From the NCBI GenBank assembly GCA_026122225.1, contig JANEZZ010000463.1:372001-436000 (forward strand): a stretch of 64,000 bases of DNA, given 5' to 3'. The notes below the pieces were generated by a model, which worked only from the letters and a program-made list of their open reading frames with translations, searched no databases and was not told the DNA's origin. Every line of letters starts with the position of its first letter. Within the stretch, counting starts at the first letter, position 1. This document shows, one piece after another, positions 44,346 through 55,640 of this stretch. The position numbers and the translations under genes were made by a program. The DNA comes from Heloderma charlesbogerti (lineage: Eukaryota; Chordata; Lepidosauria; Squamata; Helodermatidae).

Positions 44346-46156
44346 GGACCCAGCCAGACATTCTTTTTTTTTTACCCTTTTGGCATTCCATGGTGCTCTG
44401 GACACCATTTTGCCCCTTCATAGCACTACGGATATGGGGGCAGGCTGTCAAGGGGCAAAAATGGCCCCGGGACCTTTCACAGTTGCCCACCCCTGCTCTA
44501 TGACATAAGATGTATGCAATTGATTTATGGAGCTCACTACCTTTTAAACATGTTATTTGTTCCTTTGACCTTTCTCCCCCGCCCCTTTCTATTCTACTTA
44601 GCTCTTCCTCAGTGCTAAGAAAGAGTCTAGGGGTTGAATTCAGGATCTGCCTTCTGAGGATAGAAGGCCTCCACTCATGGAACTTGCCTCCACCCCTTCA
44701 CCAGAGCTCACCCCAATCAGCAGGGGCTGCTTACTCTCTGTGTACCATTTTCCAGGAGATGGAGGGGCTGCCATGGGGATGAGGAGGAGGAGGGGAAGTC
44801 CTATTGGACATGCCTAAATCTGGATCCAACCCAATTATTTTCTCCAAGACACCGACTTGTACACCTATACTTTTTTGTGTAGAATTTACTTTCTCATTTA
44901 ATGCTGGCGTAAGCCTAACCTCAAAAGTAATTTCAGATTGTGCACATATTTGTTTCAAAAACAAGTGAGAGTACCTCAAGGGTAAATGCAAAGCTTTCTT
45001 ACACAACCATTTCTGCTCCAAATTTCTAAGTTGCACCTCCTCTTGCTTTTGTGACATTTCAGTATGAATATTTCTCCCTATCAAAGTGCCCTACAGTTAA
45101 TAATTACTCTATTTTTCAGTCATCCATAGCTCAGTATGATATAACATACTCGTATGTACTACAAAAGCCATCCAAATTTAGAAGTAGGGTTTGTTGAAAG
45201 GTAATGTATGCCTTTCAATGATATGCTATGGAAGTAAACGTAAACAAGACTTGTTGAACTTGGCACACTCAGATGTGAAAGGCAAGAGGCACTTATGGTT
45301 TCCAATGGTAACAATAAATAAAAGGGGTTCATAGTTATGAACAAAAGAACTTCAAAATACTCTGAAGTTTGGGGTTTATTTTTCAAACCCTTTGAGTTAT
45401 ACAACAGGGTAGGTTTGGGCCATCTGGCCTTGGTTCCTAGGTTACACCAAGGCATATTACACAAGGCTGCCATATCTATGAAATACAGTGGTCCCTAGGA
45501 GTGGGTGGGTTAATGGCTAGCCAATAGGAAAACTACGAGTTCCTGGTGGGCAATCTGTGAGACACTATGAGGTCCTAACCACATAGCTACATGAGCCATC
45601 TGCCCTGGTGCTGCTTCGATGGGAAGATCTTTGCGACAGATGATACAGTCGCCACTTTGCAGCCCAGTCGTGCTTTTCACAGAGAAATCCGGATTTTCTC
45701 AGAGTCCATTTGCTGCAATTTTTTCACTTGCTTCAGCTTCACTGTGGGGGGTTGAGCTGTCTGTCCCTTCCTTGGATTGAAATCCCAGCATTGTTAGCGA
45801 TGGCAGTCACTATGTGACACCTTTTCACCCCTCCCCGTTCCTCCTTCGCAGCTCCACAGTTACAGAGGCATGAAGAAGCGGGCTGGTGGAAGACGCACTG
45901 ATTGGTGGAAGGGAAAGTAGCCTGGGGCGGGGGGGAGAGCAGAGGGGTAAATATGTCTACTGGGAAGTACCTCATTGCCTTCAGTTCCAAGTCGCTGTCG
46001 CTCACTTTAAGTAATCGAGCTTGAGAGTGGAGATGTGCAACTACAAAGGAACACAGCTGAGAAACAGTGGATACCTGTTGATTCGAAGCTGTGAAGTTGA
46101 GAAAGAGTGGGTGCCAGGGCAGATGATTTTCATAAACATGTACTCAGAAGCACTTC
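44346..46156. other. non-coding, nothing recognised
   Basis: A T-run near 44363 and a phrase resembling a MITE end (CAGTTGCCCACCCCTGCTC at 44479-44497) follow the L2. The rest has no gene or known repeat. A GC-richer patch at 45720-45960 lacks other promoter marks. Confidence 0.4.
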
Positions 46157-46430
46157 ATGCTCTCAGCGCCTGCTCAGTCTCTGGAGGCAGCGGCTGCTCA
46201 CCTGCTTACCTGCCTGCCTCAGAAATGTGTATGCAGGGTTTGTTATGAACATCAACTCGTAAGCAAGTCCTATGTGCTAGTCGCTCACCCTGCTCCCCAG
46301 CTCTGCGCTCTCTGCTCTCAGCACCTGCTCAATCTCCAGAGGCAGCGGCTGCCTGCCACCTCAGAAATGTGTTTGTGCATGCGGGGTATGTGGGATTTGT
46401 TATGAATGTCTATGCATAAGCAAATCCTGC
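46157..46430 (+). repeat. tandem duplication of about 155 bp
   Basis: GCTCTCAGCGCCTGCTCAGT ... GAGGCAGCGGCTGC ... TCAGAAATGTGTATGCAGGG and GCTCTCAGCACCTGCTCAAT ... GAGGCAGCGGCTGC ... TCAGAAATGTGTTTGTGCAT are two diverged copies. Each is followed by a TTTGTTATGAA(C/T) phrase and an AAGCAA(G/A)TCCT phrase. Confidence 0.8.
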
Positions 46431-47304
46431 TCCATTGAGCATGTTCCCAAGGACAGCCAAGCAACGGTTTCCAGCTTGGGAAGTCCACATTAACCGTCCC
46501 ATCTACCGCTCCAGTTGTTAATTCATAGTGCCAATACTGTGCAGCTCCTATGGAGCGAACAATGAAATCGGTGTCATGTAGTTGAGGCCCAAGAGCCCCA
46601 CATTACTGCTTACACTGTAGGAACAACTGGTTTGGTTGAGGGAGGGAACCGTTCATGCTGGGCCAGACACCCAGTCTTCCTTATCCTGGAAATCAAGTGT
46701 TCTTGAACACCAGGTCCATACAACTGGCTGCTATATATTTTAAAATTAAATATCTATAGTCCACCTTTCCACTATCAAGACTTTGGTGTACCTCACAACA
46801 TGAAAGAAGTTCTAATACCCTGCTGAACTCCCTCATTTGGGAGACATGTTACTGAGGGAAGCCACAAAGCTAGCCGTCTGTACCTCCAGACTGTTAGCCT
46901 TCTACCTACTTGACCACTCAAGCACCTGCCCTATGGATCCTTCCCCCACCCCCACCCCCGCTTCCAGATGCTGGCCATCACTCCAGCTGGATTTGCCAAC
47001 TGGGCCTGGTTATTTGATATGATAAGCGTATAGGGCCAGCCCTTCATCCTGCCACCTGCTCCCAGCACATATCCCAGGGGCCTTTGCAGCACAACTCACC
47101 TATACTCTTGCTGTGATGAGATCCCTCCCCCCATTTCTGGTCTTGTGAAGCACCTGCATTGACATATATATGCCATATCGGGGGGGGGGGGGCTTCCCTT
47201 ACTTTTTAGGACAAGGTGGCTGAGGATTTTACTTATTTTCTTTAACACTTTAAAAAAAGCCTCTTTGGCAGCTCCTTGCAGCCAGGGACAAGTAATGTTC
47301 CTCT
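46431..47304. other. non-coding, nothing recognised
   Basis: No coding motif. A G run at 47179-47191 is the only simple sequence. Confidence 0.45.
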
Positions 47305-47640
47305 TCCTAGCACAGCTATGCATATATGTGTGATTGATTTACCTTTGGGTAAGTGCGTGTACCCCCAATTTGGGACCTTGGCAATGTGGGAGGGGGGAGA
47401 TTTTTTTCTTTTTTCTTTTTTTTAGACTTTTTTCTTTTTTGATCCCCCTAGGAGGGGGATTTCAACATGAAAACAGGAGGGGGGAGCTTAAATCCCCCTC
47501 TCCTGAATAGCCATGGTTTCGAATTGGGGGCACACATGCTTACCAAGAGGTAAGCCAATCACGCATATATCCATAGTTGTGCTAACTTGGCTCCTAAGGG
47601 TTTATCCCCTTAGGAGCTGAATCAGCATAACTACGTGTAT
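47305..47640. mobile_element. fold-back element with a third partial arm
   Basis: The left arm AGCACAGCTATGCATATATG ... TTTGGGTAAGTGCGTGTACC pairs with the right arm TTACCAAGAGGTAAGCC ... ATATATCCATAGTTGTGC. A TCCTAAGG...CCTTAGGA hairpin and a second ATAACTACGTGTATATG arm follow at 47588-47640. The interior is T-rich, with a GATCCCCCTAGGAGGGGGAT palindrome near 47441-47460. Confidence 0.65.
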
Positions 47641-47754
47641 ATGGGGGAGGGCATGTATTGCCAGTTGCTGTCAAATGAAATGTGGAGCTGGAAGAGGAGT
47701 GGTGGGGAGTACTGCAAGGAGCGGTCAGGTTTTCTGGATCTCTGTAGCCCTTTC

Positions 47755-47960
47755 AAACAAGCCATGCAGAGCCCATGCATTCACACCTCACGGCAAGCCA
47801 CTCTGAAAACAAGCCACCCTGAACAACCCAACAACAAGCCATGGGTTCTCGGGGTGGCTTATGTGGGCTTAACAAGCCATCGTGCCAGGTTCAGACAACA
47901 TGACAAGCCACTCTGAAACAAACAAGGGTGACAACCCACTGTGGGTCATTGTGTCGAGCG
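47755..47960. repeat. MITE-like repeat with ACAAGCCACTCTGAA units
   Basis: ACAAGCCA(C/T) phrases recur at least five times, with GTGGCTTATGTGGGCTTAAC inverted between them. The repeat family is not named. Confidence 0.5.
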
Positions 47961-48156
47961 AACCAGGTCACTGTCCCTTTGCCAGTGTTGAAGTAAAATT
48001 AAACTGCCAGTTCTTTATATGGAATGTGGAGGAGAGGGCATTTGCCTTCATTATTTGCCTCAAGCAACAAATGACTTGAGACAGCCCAGAATGGATAAGG
48101 CTGCTTGGCTTGCCTGGGGGAGGCCACATTTGCTCTGTCTTGAAAACCCTCACTGT

Positions 48157-49704
48157 GATGCTTGGGAGCAATTGTACCAGAGGTCTGGGTCATCTCCCCA
48201 TTCCAGGCAGAAACCAGAGCCTCAGCAGGACCGCTGGCTAAAATTTACATTTAGAGCCCTCTGTGCCTTCCCCTTTATCTCTCTGCTCTTATATCCCAAT
48301 ATATCCTTGCCCATGACCTTTATTTCTCCAGGTCTATCACCCTCCACTCTCTGGAGGTCCCCTGCTCCCTCAAAAGAGGCTGCCCTTTCTCCCTTGCTGA
48401 TCTTCTGTATGCCTCCAGGACAGCTGCCTTCCAGGACACCTGTATGATGACGCCTCTTTTACTTCCTTCAGATTCCTCCTCAATTAAGTCCAAATCAGCC
48501 CCCCCCCCCGGTCAGTAGCCATGGATATAGGCAAAACACACTCAAGTGGTGGGTTAAGGACAGACTTTACTTGAGATACACAAGCTTACATCTCGAGATA
48601 AGTCGGCTGAGGTCAGCTTCATGGTCAGCATCCCTTGCAGGAGGAAGTAGGAAGAAGAATAGGAAAGTATTCAGACAAGGAAAAGGCAATACGATCTCCC
48701 AGAGACCCCTCCCACCTGACTCAGGTACATATTCACCCTTCAAGTCCAGGTTAAGTGACTCATGGCCCGAGTCCCTCTAACACTCAAAACCCATCTTTTT
48801 CTGCAAAGTCTTTGGCACAAGCCCCTAGTTATCATGCCCTACTATAACTTAATGTACAACTAAGTATAAGTACGTGTAATTGAAATCGCACATTCTCCCT
48901 GTTTACCCTGCCTCTCCTTCCCTCCTCCTCTTCTGTCACTTCTCCTATGTTGCATTTTGGATTGTAAGCCCACCGGGGCAGGTGACGTGCCCTCTTGTGT
49001 TCTGTAAAGCACCATATAGACTGATGACAGTATGTAAATACAATAACATTTATGCTATTATTATTATTATTATTCACAAATATTTTTAAAACTCATGTTT
49101 CCTTGTAAGATAAGCCTTTTTCTTTCACTGCCAAACCTGGCATGGCATTTTGACAGGACAGGGTCCAACATATATTGTTTTCGGAAAGCACTTTGTATAA
49201 GCAATTTCAAATTGTAGTCAGCCAAATACTCCCTCAGAACAAAGAAAAGCAAGGTTTTTATCCCTGTGGTCAGCACATTCTAACTGCCACAGAATGGTAA
49301 TACATTTATTAGGATCAATCAAAATGTTACAGAGTCATAAGAAAGGTATAACCATTCTGTGGCTTTTGCATTTTTTTCTAATGGGCCAGTGCTGCTCTCC
49401 ACCATTTTTGGTGTACATTCTAAACTGCAATTTCTCCAGACAAAGAATAATCCTCCTTTGGATTTTTCAAAAGACCCATATTTGTATCTCTCATGGGACT
49501 GGAAGTGTATCCAGTCAAGACTGACAGAACTGAAAAACTATCACAGTCATAAAAGTGCAGGCAAAACGTTTTTAAAATCTCATACAGATGTAGGAAGAAA
49601 GAGACATCATCCTACCTAAGTGGCAGAGAATACACATCCATCTACCAAACTTTTCCCCCAAACTTTCCTCTGTATTGCTACAGAGCACCAAAAGGGTCAA
49701 AATT
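48157..49704. repeat. 1.55 kb direct duplication, copy 2
   Basis: Near-identical partner of 40723-42274; see that entry. Just after its end, 49703-49726 repeats the last 20-odd bases (TTGCTACAGAGCACCAAAAG), a small tandem duplication that copy 1 lacks. Confidence 0.9.
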
Positions 49705-49726
49705 GCTACAGAGCACCAAAAGGTCC

Positions 49727-51149
49727 CAAACTACAACCAAGTGACCCAGAAGTTATTCAATTTTTCTGCAAATTGAAACATGTTGAAATAAAGTATTCTC
49801 CCATATACTTCCAGTTGCACCTATTTAGCTCTTCACAATACCTGCTTTGTGTTCTCTGTGTGTGCATGTGTGTGTGCATGCGCTAAGGCCACATTGGAAA
49901 CTTATAATGTGTATCATGTCTACCATTGAGTGCATGGCCCCTCCCAAGTGATTTAAAAAGGGAAGGAAGGACAGCTAAATGATAAAGACAAGCAATGAAG
50001 ATAGGTATGTGCAAGTATCACATTCTATGAAATATAAACTGGGAATAACCCTGAGACACTAATCAAATGCAGGCCGGCAGAAATCTTACAGAACAATAGA
50101 ATGGAGTGCAGATATAACCAAGTGGATCAGTGGAATGACATCAACAACTGCTCCATATGCGAGAGAGATAAAACAAGTTACCTTTTAAAAAATCAGGTAG
50201 AAGTTCTGTACACACAGAGGGGAAAAACACCTGAGTGTATACTGAATGCATCTATGGATAGATAGTAATTGGCAGTGCATAAAAATCCATGCATGTACAG
50301 CAAGCATGCATGACTTCTGGAATAGAGGAGGGCAGCGAAAAATGCTGTGATTGCTGAACATACTGCCACCTATGCCTATACACTGGGACAAGCTTAGATA
50401 TACCTACAGTAAGAGAAACTGATCGTTTGCAAGGGCTGCTAAGAGACTGCATAGTATGTTCATGGTGACTGCAGCAAGGAAAGGATTCCCAAAGGAGATG
50501 GAAAGACCATAAACTGGTTGCATTTTTGTGGATGAGCCACATGGTCACCAAGGTTCCGAATGGGTGACTCTTCTTGTTACTCTTACTTCATATTGTTTAG
50601 CTTCTCTGAGCAGTGGAGAGTTCCCTGGAGCTTCAGTTCTTCTGTCAGCCCACTCAAAAAACCCTTACAACTGCTTTTTCTTTCTCTGGAGAAATTTAAA
50701 CGGTGCAAACTGATCCTTTCCGTCTCTGCACACGCAGGTGGGTGTGATAGATTCCAGGAGTTTCAAATAGCTACTGCTCATCAGAGAAGATTAATCAGAA
50801 CCCTATTGTTCACCAGGGCTTGTACAAAGCAGAGTCATGACATAGTACCTTGCCCCAAGACCTTAAAATCAGCCTGATAGGACAAAGGTAGATGGGTAGA
50901 ACGAACATGGAGAAGGGGAGGATTGAACTCGTACCAGGAAGTTCATAAGCTATGAAACTGCAACAAGGCTGGTGAATAACCTTTATTTACCAGACCTGCC
51001 ATTAGGCAGAGCAACCACCTCAGGCAGCTGATTTGGGGTGTTATGACAGGGCAGCAAATTGTTAGTTATTTTTCTTGTATTTTTACTCCCAGGGAGAGAT
51101 TATTGTGAGATTTCTGCCTCAGGTTCCAAAAGAATATGACCAGCTTTGG
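49727..51149. other. non-coding; TG-rich tract and a MITE fragment
   Basis: A GTGTGTGCATGTGTGTGTGC tract lies at 49857-49880. At about 50988-51125 TGCCATTAGGCAGAGCAAC and CTCAGGCAGCTGATTTG look like the reversed CAGGGCTGGCCC MITE family. No gene is visible. Confidence 0.45.
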
Positions 51150-51440
51150 GTATTGTACATCTTGATTGTACGGGTGGCCACAGTTTGCTGTTCTACCTCA
51201 CATGTCCCATTAAATTCGAAGGGGCTTGCTCCCAAATAAATGTGGACAGGATTCCAGCCTGGAACACTTTCAAATGGTACCTCATGTCTGACAGTCATTT
51301 GGCTTACATAACACCGTGGGCAGTTTCCAAGTCTGTGGAAACCCATTGCACCAGCCAATATGCTATTGGCATTGGTTGCTTACACTAGCGCAATGTAATT
51401 TATCTTAGTGCTAGTGTTGACTTGGATACTGACCCATATC
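51150..51440. mobile_element. fragments of two MITE families
   Basis: AAATTCGAAGGGGCTTGCTC and GTGGACAGGATTCCAGCC (51210-51260) belong to the GGCTGCAATCCTATAC family. CACTAGCGCAATGTAATTTA and GACTTGGATACTGACC (51385-51433) match the GGATAC fold-backs at 20026 and 39540. Confidence 0.5.
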
Positions 51441-51522
51441 AGGAACCCTTATTCACTTAATTAACATCAAATGAGCTTATTTCATCTGCCAAATGCTGGA
51501 GAGTATGAGTATAAACAGACAT

Positions 51523-51717
51523 TACTTTAAATGTGTGTGTAGCAGTCATGTCTTCTTTTCATTTTTACTCTAGAGTAGGCACAGGGCCCCCAATCTATAT
51601 ACCGGGGGGGGGGAAACACCCCAGGGGTCCAATCCAGACTGGAGGCCGCTGTGCCTACTCTAGAGTAAAACTGGGGTGGTGCGATGTAAGTGCTAGACAC
51701 ACATTTAAAATGAAGTA
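51523..51717. mobile_element. 195 bp fold-back MITE
   Basis: ACTTTAAATGTGTGTGTAGC and ACTCTAGAGTAGGCACAG at the left pair with CTGTGCCTACTCTAGAGT and GCTAGACACACATTTAAAAT at the right. The ACTCTAGAGT block is itself a palindrome, so each arm can also fold locally. A G run lies in the loop. Confidence 0.8.
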
Positions 51718-53089
51718 TGTTTTAGCCCTAAGAAGCTTCCAAGAATATATGTCCCTTTACAATCTGAGCTATTGCCTGTGTAGGTATATTAGAATTATTT
51801 TCTGTTCAGGGGTCAAAGGCAGCTTAGTGCAGGCCTCATGTACTTACATGGAGAAATAACATCTGTAAACCATCTCAGGGAATAAAGTCCCCCCAAAAAG
51901 TCTTACAGAGTGACATCTGATCCCGCATTTCATAGACACAAATGCCAATTTTTAATTCAATAATCCAGTTACAGAATGAATAACAGTCAAGGAAGAGGTA
52001 AATATAAAGGTATGCTAGGTATGGGATGCAGGGTGGAGGATGGATTTTGCATAGATTGACTATACTCTCTAGGGGACTGTGGGAGACTGAAATGTACAGG
52101 AAATTAAGACCATTAGTAGTTGGCAAGAAGTGCAGGGCAGAAGATTCGCATATGAGTTAGGGCAAATTATGAAAGGAGATAAGTTGCCCTAGAAATGAAG
52201 AGACTTGGGAAGTGACGTGCCAGGATCTGAGGTGTGGAAAATATTGAGTAAAAGGCCTACACTGCTGCCAATTAGCCACACTACCATGGCCAAATTACCT
52301 TGTTTTTATATCTGGAACGTGGCATGAAAATGATAATGCTTAGCTCATTAAAAGAGAATGAGTTAACTTTTACATTCAGATGTTATTAGATAAAGGAAAC
52401 AACATCACACTGAATTTGGATCTAAGGCTGAGAGTTCCCTGGGCTGAATGTTGTCATGTAAGGGAATGATGGTCAGGTGACTTTGAAGCTTTTATAAGAG
52501 CTGAACAAGCTTAACTGATGATAAATGAAGGCAAATGTAACCTTAATGACTTTGAATCAATGCAGTGACACCCCACAGGAAATATGGATGACTGGCAAAA
52601 ATGTTATTACTTCCACAAATTAATGAGGGTTTCCTGTCTCACGTTCTGTTTCTTGGCCTTTGGTCCTCTGCCTTCATTTTCCTTCTTGAACACTAGTAGA
52701 CAGGATCCTTAGAATAATGGATGAAATAAGATCTTAAAGTACTGGGTCACATGACCTGCTTCACAGTTCATATGTATGGTGCTTTCCACAGGGCCCAAGC
52801 CAATGCTTCCCAGTTTACCCTCCAGCAGGGATTTAGGGCAGTAGCCATCCCCTTGTTGCTCTCTAGCAACTGATATTCAGAAGCATACTGCCTCTGTACA
52901 TGGAGCTCCCATATAGCCATCATGACTAATAGATAGACCATTAACTTTTCTAATCTCTTTTAAAGCCATCTACGTCAGTGACTATCACATCTGTTTGTAT
53001 AGAATTCCATACATTCACTATGCACTGCATGAAGAAGTACTTTATTCTGTCTGGCCTGAATGTGAAGCCCATTCATTTCCAAAGCATGG
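51718..53089. other. non-coding, nothing recognised
   Basis: AT-rich DNA with short ORFs and no family motif. Confidence 0.5.
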
Positions 53090-53094
53090 TCTGG

Positions 53095-53215
53095 CATGGT
53101 CTGAAGCCCATCATACAGCAACCTTGCTGAAGCAAAGCAGTTTTCTGGTCAATGCCTGGATGGGAGACCACTTGGGGACCCATGTATGATACCCTGAGTT
53201 TCAGGATAGAAGAAA
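53095..53215 (+). mobile_element. 5S-rRNA-derived SINE fragment
   Basis: GCTGAAGCAAAGCAG and GGTCAATGCCTGGATGGGAG followed by ACCACTTGGGGA correspond to the internal promoter half of 5S rRNA (GAAGCTAAGCAG ... TGGATGGGAGACCGCCTGGGA). The upstream half is degraded, and the downstream part (GGATAGAAGAAAAGTG) resembles a SINE tail. It is a retroposon remnant, not a 5S gene. Confidence 0.7.
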
Positions 53216-53671
53216 AGTGAAATAGCCATGTAACAGGTAATAAGGTCACTTGAGGTATAGCTACTGCATTTGGTTCTTCCCTCTCTGTCCTTAGACTGTA
53301 AAATAAGACCTGCAGTCCTGGAGGGATGAGAGTAAGGAATACACAGCCAGGCAATGGTCCACCCAATTTTCAGCAGTTGGTGGAGTGAGATGGAGTGGAA
53401 GATGAAGAGAATAGCTACAATGTCCTAATATGACTTGAGTTTGGGGTAGGAATGTGTGTCAACACTGAGCCATAGGCAGCTGTCAAAAGTGAGTCAGAAC
53501 TTAAGAACTCACAGAAGCACACCCAAGCCAGGAAGACCTTGTTCTTCTCCCAAGGTCCCTGCCCAAATAGGAAGGCTTTTCTAGCCCTTCCTGTCTAGGC
53601 CAATGGCCAGCCTGGTGGGACAGGGCCAGTCCAGAGCCTGTGAATGCTTCAATGCTAGGAAGATTGAAGAC

Positions 53672-53925
53672 TGAGAGCCAGCATGGTGTAGCGGTGAGAG
53701 TGTTGGACTGGGAGCTGGGAGATCCAGGTTCTAGTTCCCACTCAGCCATGGAAGCTCACTGGGTGACTTTGGGCCAGTCACAGACTCTCAGCCCAACCTA
53801 CCTCACAGGGTTGTCGTTGTGAGGATAAAATAGAGAGGAGGATGAGGAGGATGTAAGCCACCTTGGGTTCCTTGCAAGAGGAAAAAAGGCAGGATATAAA
53901 TGCAATAAACAAATAAACAACCAAG
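53672..53925 (+). mobile_element. full-length tRNA-derived SINE with (AAACA)n tail
   Basis: It starts at GAGAGCCAGCATGGTGTAGC (A-box region), carries the B box GGTTCTAGTTCCC, a body with CACTGGGTGACTTTGGGCCA and CCTCACAGGGTTGTCGTTG, and ends GGATATAAATGCAATAAAC with repeated AAACA units. It is the best copy of this family in the window. Flanking target duplications were not clear. Confidence 0.9.
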
Positions 53926-54204
53926 ATGTTCCAAGCTGCAGCAGTGATAGCTTGCCACACAGATCCATCACACAAAATTCCTGGTTCGAGGCCCCACAGT
54001 CCCTGTCAAGAGGATGAACTAACCCCAGAGCAATGCTATGAGTGAGGGCCAAACTAAACGTTCTTTTCATCACACATAGCTGATGCTATGTGTGCTTCAG
54101 GAGAGGAGGGTTTAAGCTTCCTTCCTCTCCACTGTTTTTGTCCCAAAATTCCACCCCCACACACAGGGGAAGGGGGGTTAAAAAAGAAAAAAGTCTCAAT
54201 GGAT

Positions 54205-54570
54205 TCCAGTGAAGGGGTGTTGAACCTCTTTCAGCCTGAGGGCCACATTCAGTTTTGGAGAAGCACTTGGGGGCCAGATTCCAGTGACGGGCGGGACCAA
54301 AGGCAAAAGGGGGTGGGACAAACATATTAAAAATGCCAGCATAATTTAGCTTAAAGCTCTTACTGTCGGTAACTAAGCCATAGGAGAGGCATTTCAACCT
54401 CTTAGAATGGGGAAGAAATCATGCAAAAACTGGGAAACCCCCAAATGAAAGGCAGTCAGGTAGGGAAAAGGGGGAACCACCTGGTAATGTGGGGAAAGGG
54501 GAACATTGGGGAACACTGGAGGTCCAGATTTGGCCCCCAGGCCTGTAGTTCAACATCCCTGTTTTATAGG
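54205..54570 (+). mobile_element. hAT-like MITE, GGTGTTGAACCTCTTTCAGC family
   Basis: AGGGGTGTTGAACCTCTTTC at the left and CCTGTAGTTCAACATCCCTG at the right are inverted ends. The body AATTTAGCTTAAAGCTCTTA is shared with 63005-63345 and, reversed, with 38122-38470. Confidence 0.8.
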
Positions 54571-54715
54571 GTGGCTGCATTTTAATGGATAATTGTTTTA
54601 GCTCTTTTAAATTTTGTATATTTTGATTTTGTTGCAAGTCACCTCGTCACCTTGAGTATTTTTTCTTAGAAAAGTACTCAGAAATCTAATATTAATGTTA
54701 TTATTATTAATAATA
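54571..54715 (+). mobile_element. LINE 3'-end-like fragment with (ATT)n tail
   Basis: GATTTTGTTGCAAGTCACCT, AAAAGTACTCAGAAATCTAA and a TTATTATTATTAATAATA end look like a diverged LINE 3' terminus. It cannot be assigned to a family by eye. Confidence 0.4.
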
Positions 54716-55235
54716 TAGAACAATGCAAAATTTGAGGGTCTCTGTAATAGAATTTGGAGATGAACTACATAGTCTATCTGAGCAGATCTATTGGGATTCC
54801 CAGAATATGTGAAATGACCAGCCAGTGACCCATGCCTCCAAACAGAAGCACAGTGTTGTGTCAAATCATCAACCCCACCCATATCAGATATCTGCCTTTC
54901 CCCGCAGCAGCTGTGTAGCTGCACCAGACCAGCAAAACGCACAGTATTACTCAATCCTTTGTTGGCAATGCAAAAGGCCCCCAATCTGGACTGGGATTGC
55001 AGAGGGGGCAAAGGGTTAAAGCCCCCCTATCCTCGTGCTAGGATCCCAATCTGGATAGATTCCCCTATGCTTAGTTTTGAGCAAGTAATAAAAAAGATAT
55101 AGCTGCTGGCTACGTGTTTAAAGTAATGCTTAGTTGGACCCTGACAGCTGCAGAGACTGAGGCTAATGAAGAGGGCAGGGAAAGGAAGCTGGGCTGTAGA
55201 AAGCTATCCTTTCTGCACCAGGTGAAGAGGGTTCC

Positions 55236-55508
55236 ATTAAAGGTAAAGGTAGAGTCGTGTCTGACTCTAGGGTGCGGTGCTCATCCCTGTTTCTAAGCCG
55301 AAGAGCCAGCGCTGTCCGAAGACGCTTCCGTGGTCATGTGGCCAGCATGACTGAACACCGAGGTGCACGAAACGCTGTTACCTTTCCCGCCGAGGCGGTA
55401 CCTATTTATCTACTTGCAATTTCTTGCTTTCGAACTGCTAGGTTGGCAGAAGCTGGGACTGAAGACGGGAGCTCACTCCGTCACGCAGCACTTGGGTCGT
55501 CTATCCAG
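55236..55508 (-). mobile_element. Sauria-SINE-like copy, head missing
   Basis: TAAAGGTAAAGGTAGAGTCG (tail side), CCGAAGAGCCAGCGCTGTCC, GGTCATGTGGCCAGCATGAC, CCGAGGCGGTACCTATTTAT and TTTCGAACTGCTAGGTTGGC match the squamate SINE with a Bov-B-type 3' tail. The tRNA-derived head expected beyond 55500 is absent. The CpG-rich body explains the open frames here. Confidence 0.7.
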
Positions 55509-55640
55509 TTACATTTTGTTATCTTTTAGTTTGTTTTGTAATTGTATTTTGTATTGTTTTTAATCTCATTTGATACACTGCCCTGATATCTTTTTAAGAA
55601 GCATGGTCTAAAAATCTCACAATCAATAAAATAAAATTTG
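55509..55640 (+). mobile_element. LINE 3'-end-like fragment
   Basis: TTTGTATTGTTTTTAATCTC, GATACACTGCCCTGATATC and an AATAAAATAAAAT end resemble a LINE 3' UTR. It follows directly after the SINE, so the SINE may have inserted into it. Confidence 0.4.

Noticed and set aside
45720..45960. Second CpG-island promoter
   Set aside because: The patch is short, has few CG dinucleotides and shows no promoter motif or exon.
47755..47960. CRISPR-like array (repeated ACAAGCCACTCTGAA units)
   Set aside because: Spacing is irregular, units are diverged and partly inverted, and the genome is eukaryotic.
40723..49704. LTR retrotransposon with 1.55 kb LTRs
   Set aside because: The direct repeats lack matching target duplications, no tRNA primer site follows copy 1, no polypurine tract precedes copy 2, and the interior shows no gag or pol, only an antisense L2.
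53095..53215. Functional 5S rRNA gene
   Set aside because: Only the internal promoter half resembles 5S rRNA; the first half is degraded and a SINE-like tail follows.
53672..53925. tRNA gene
   Set aside because: A- and B-box-like sequences are present but there is no tRNA cloverleaf, and the SINE body and tail continue beyond.
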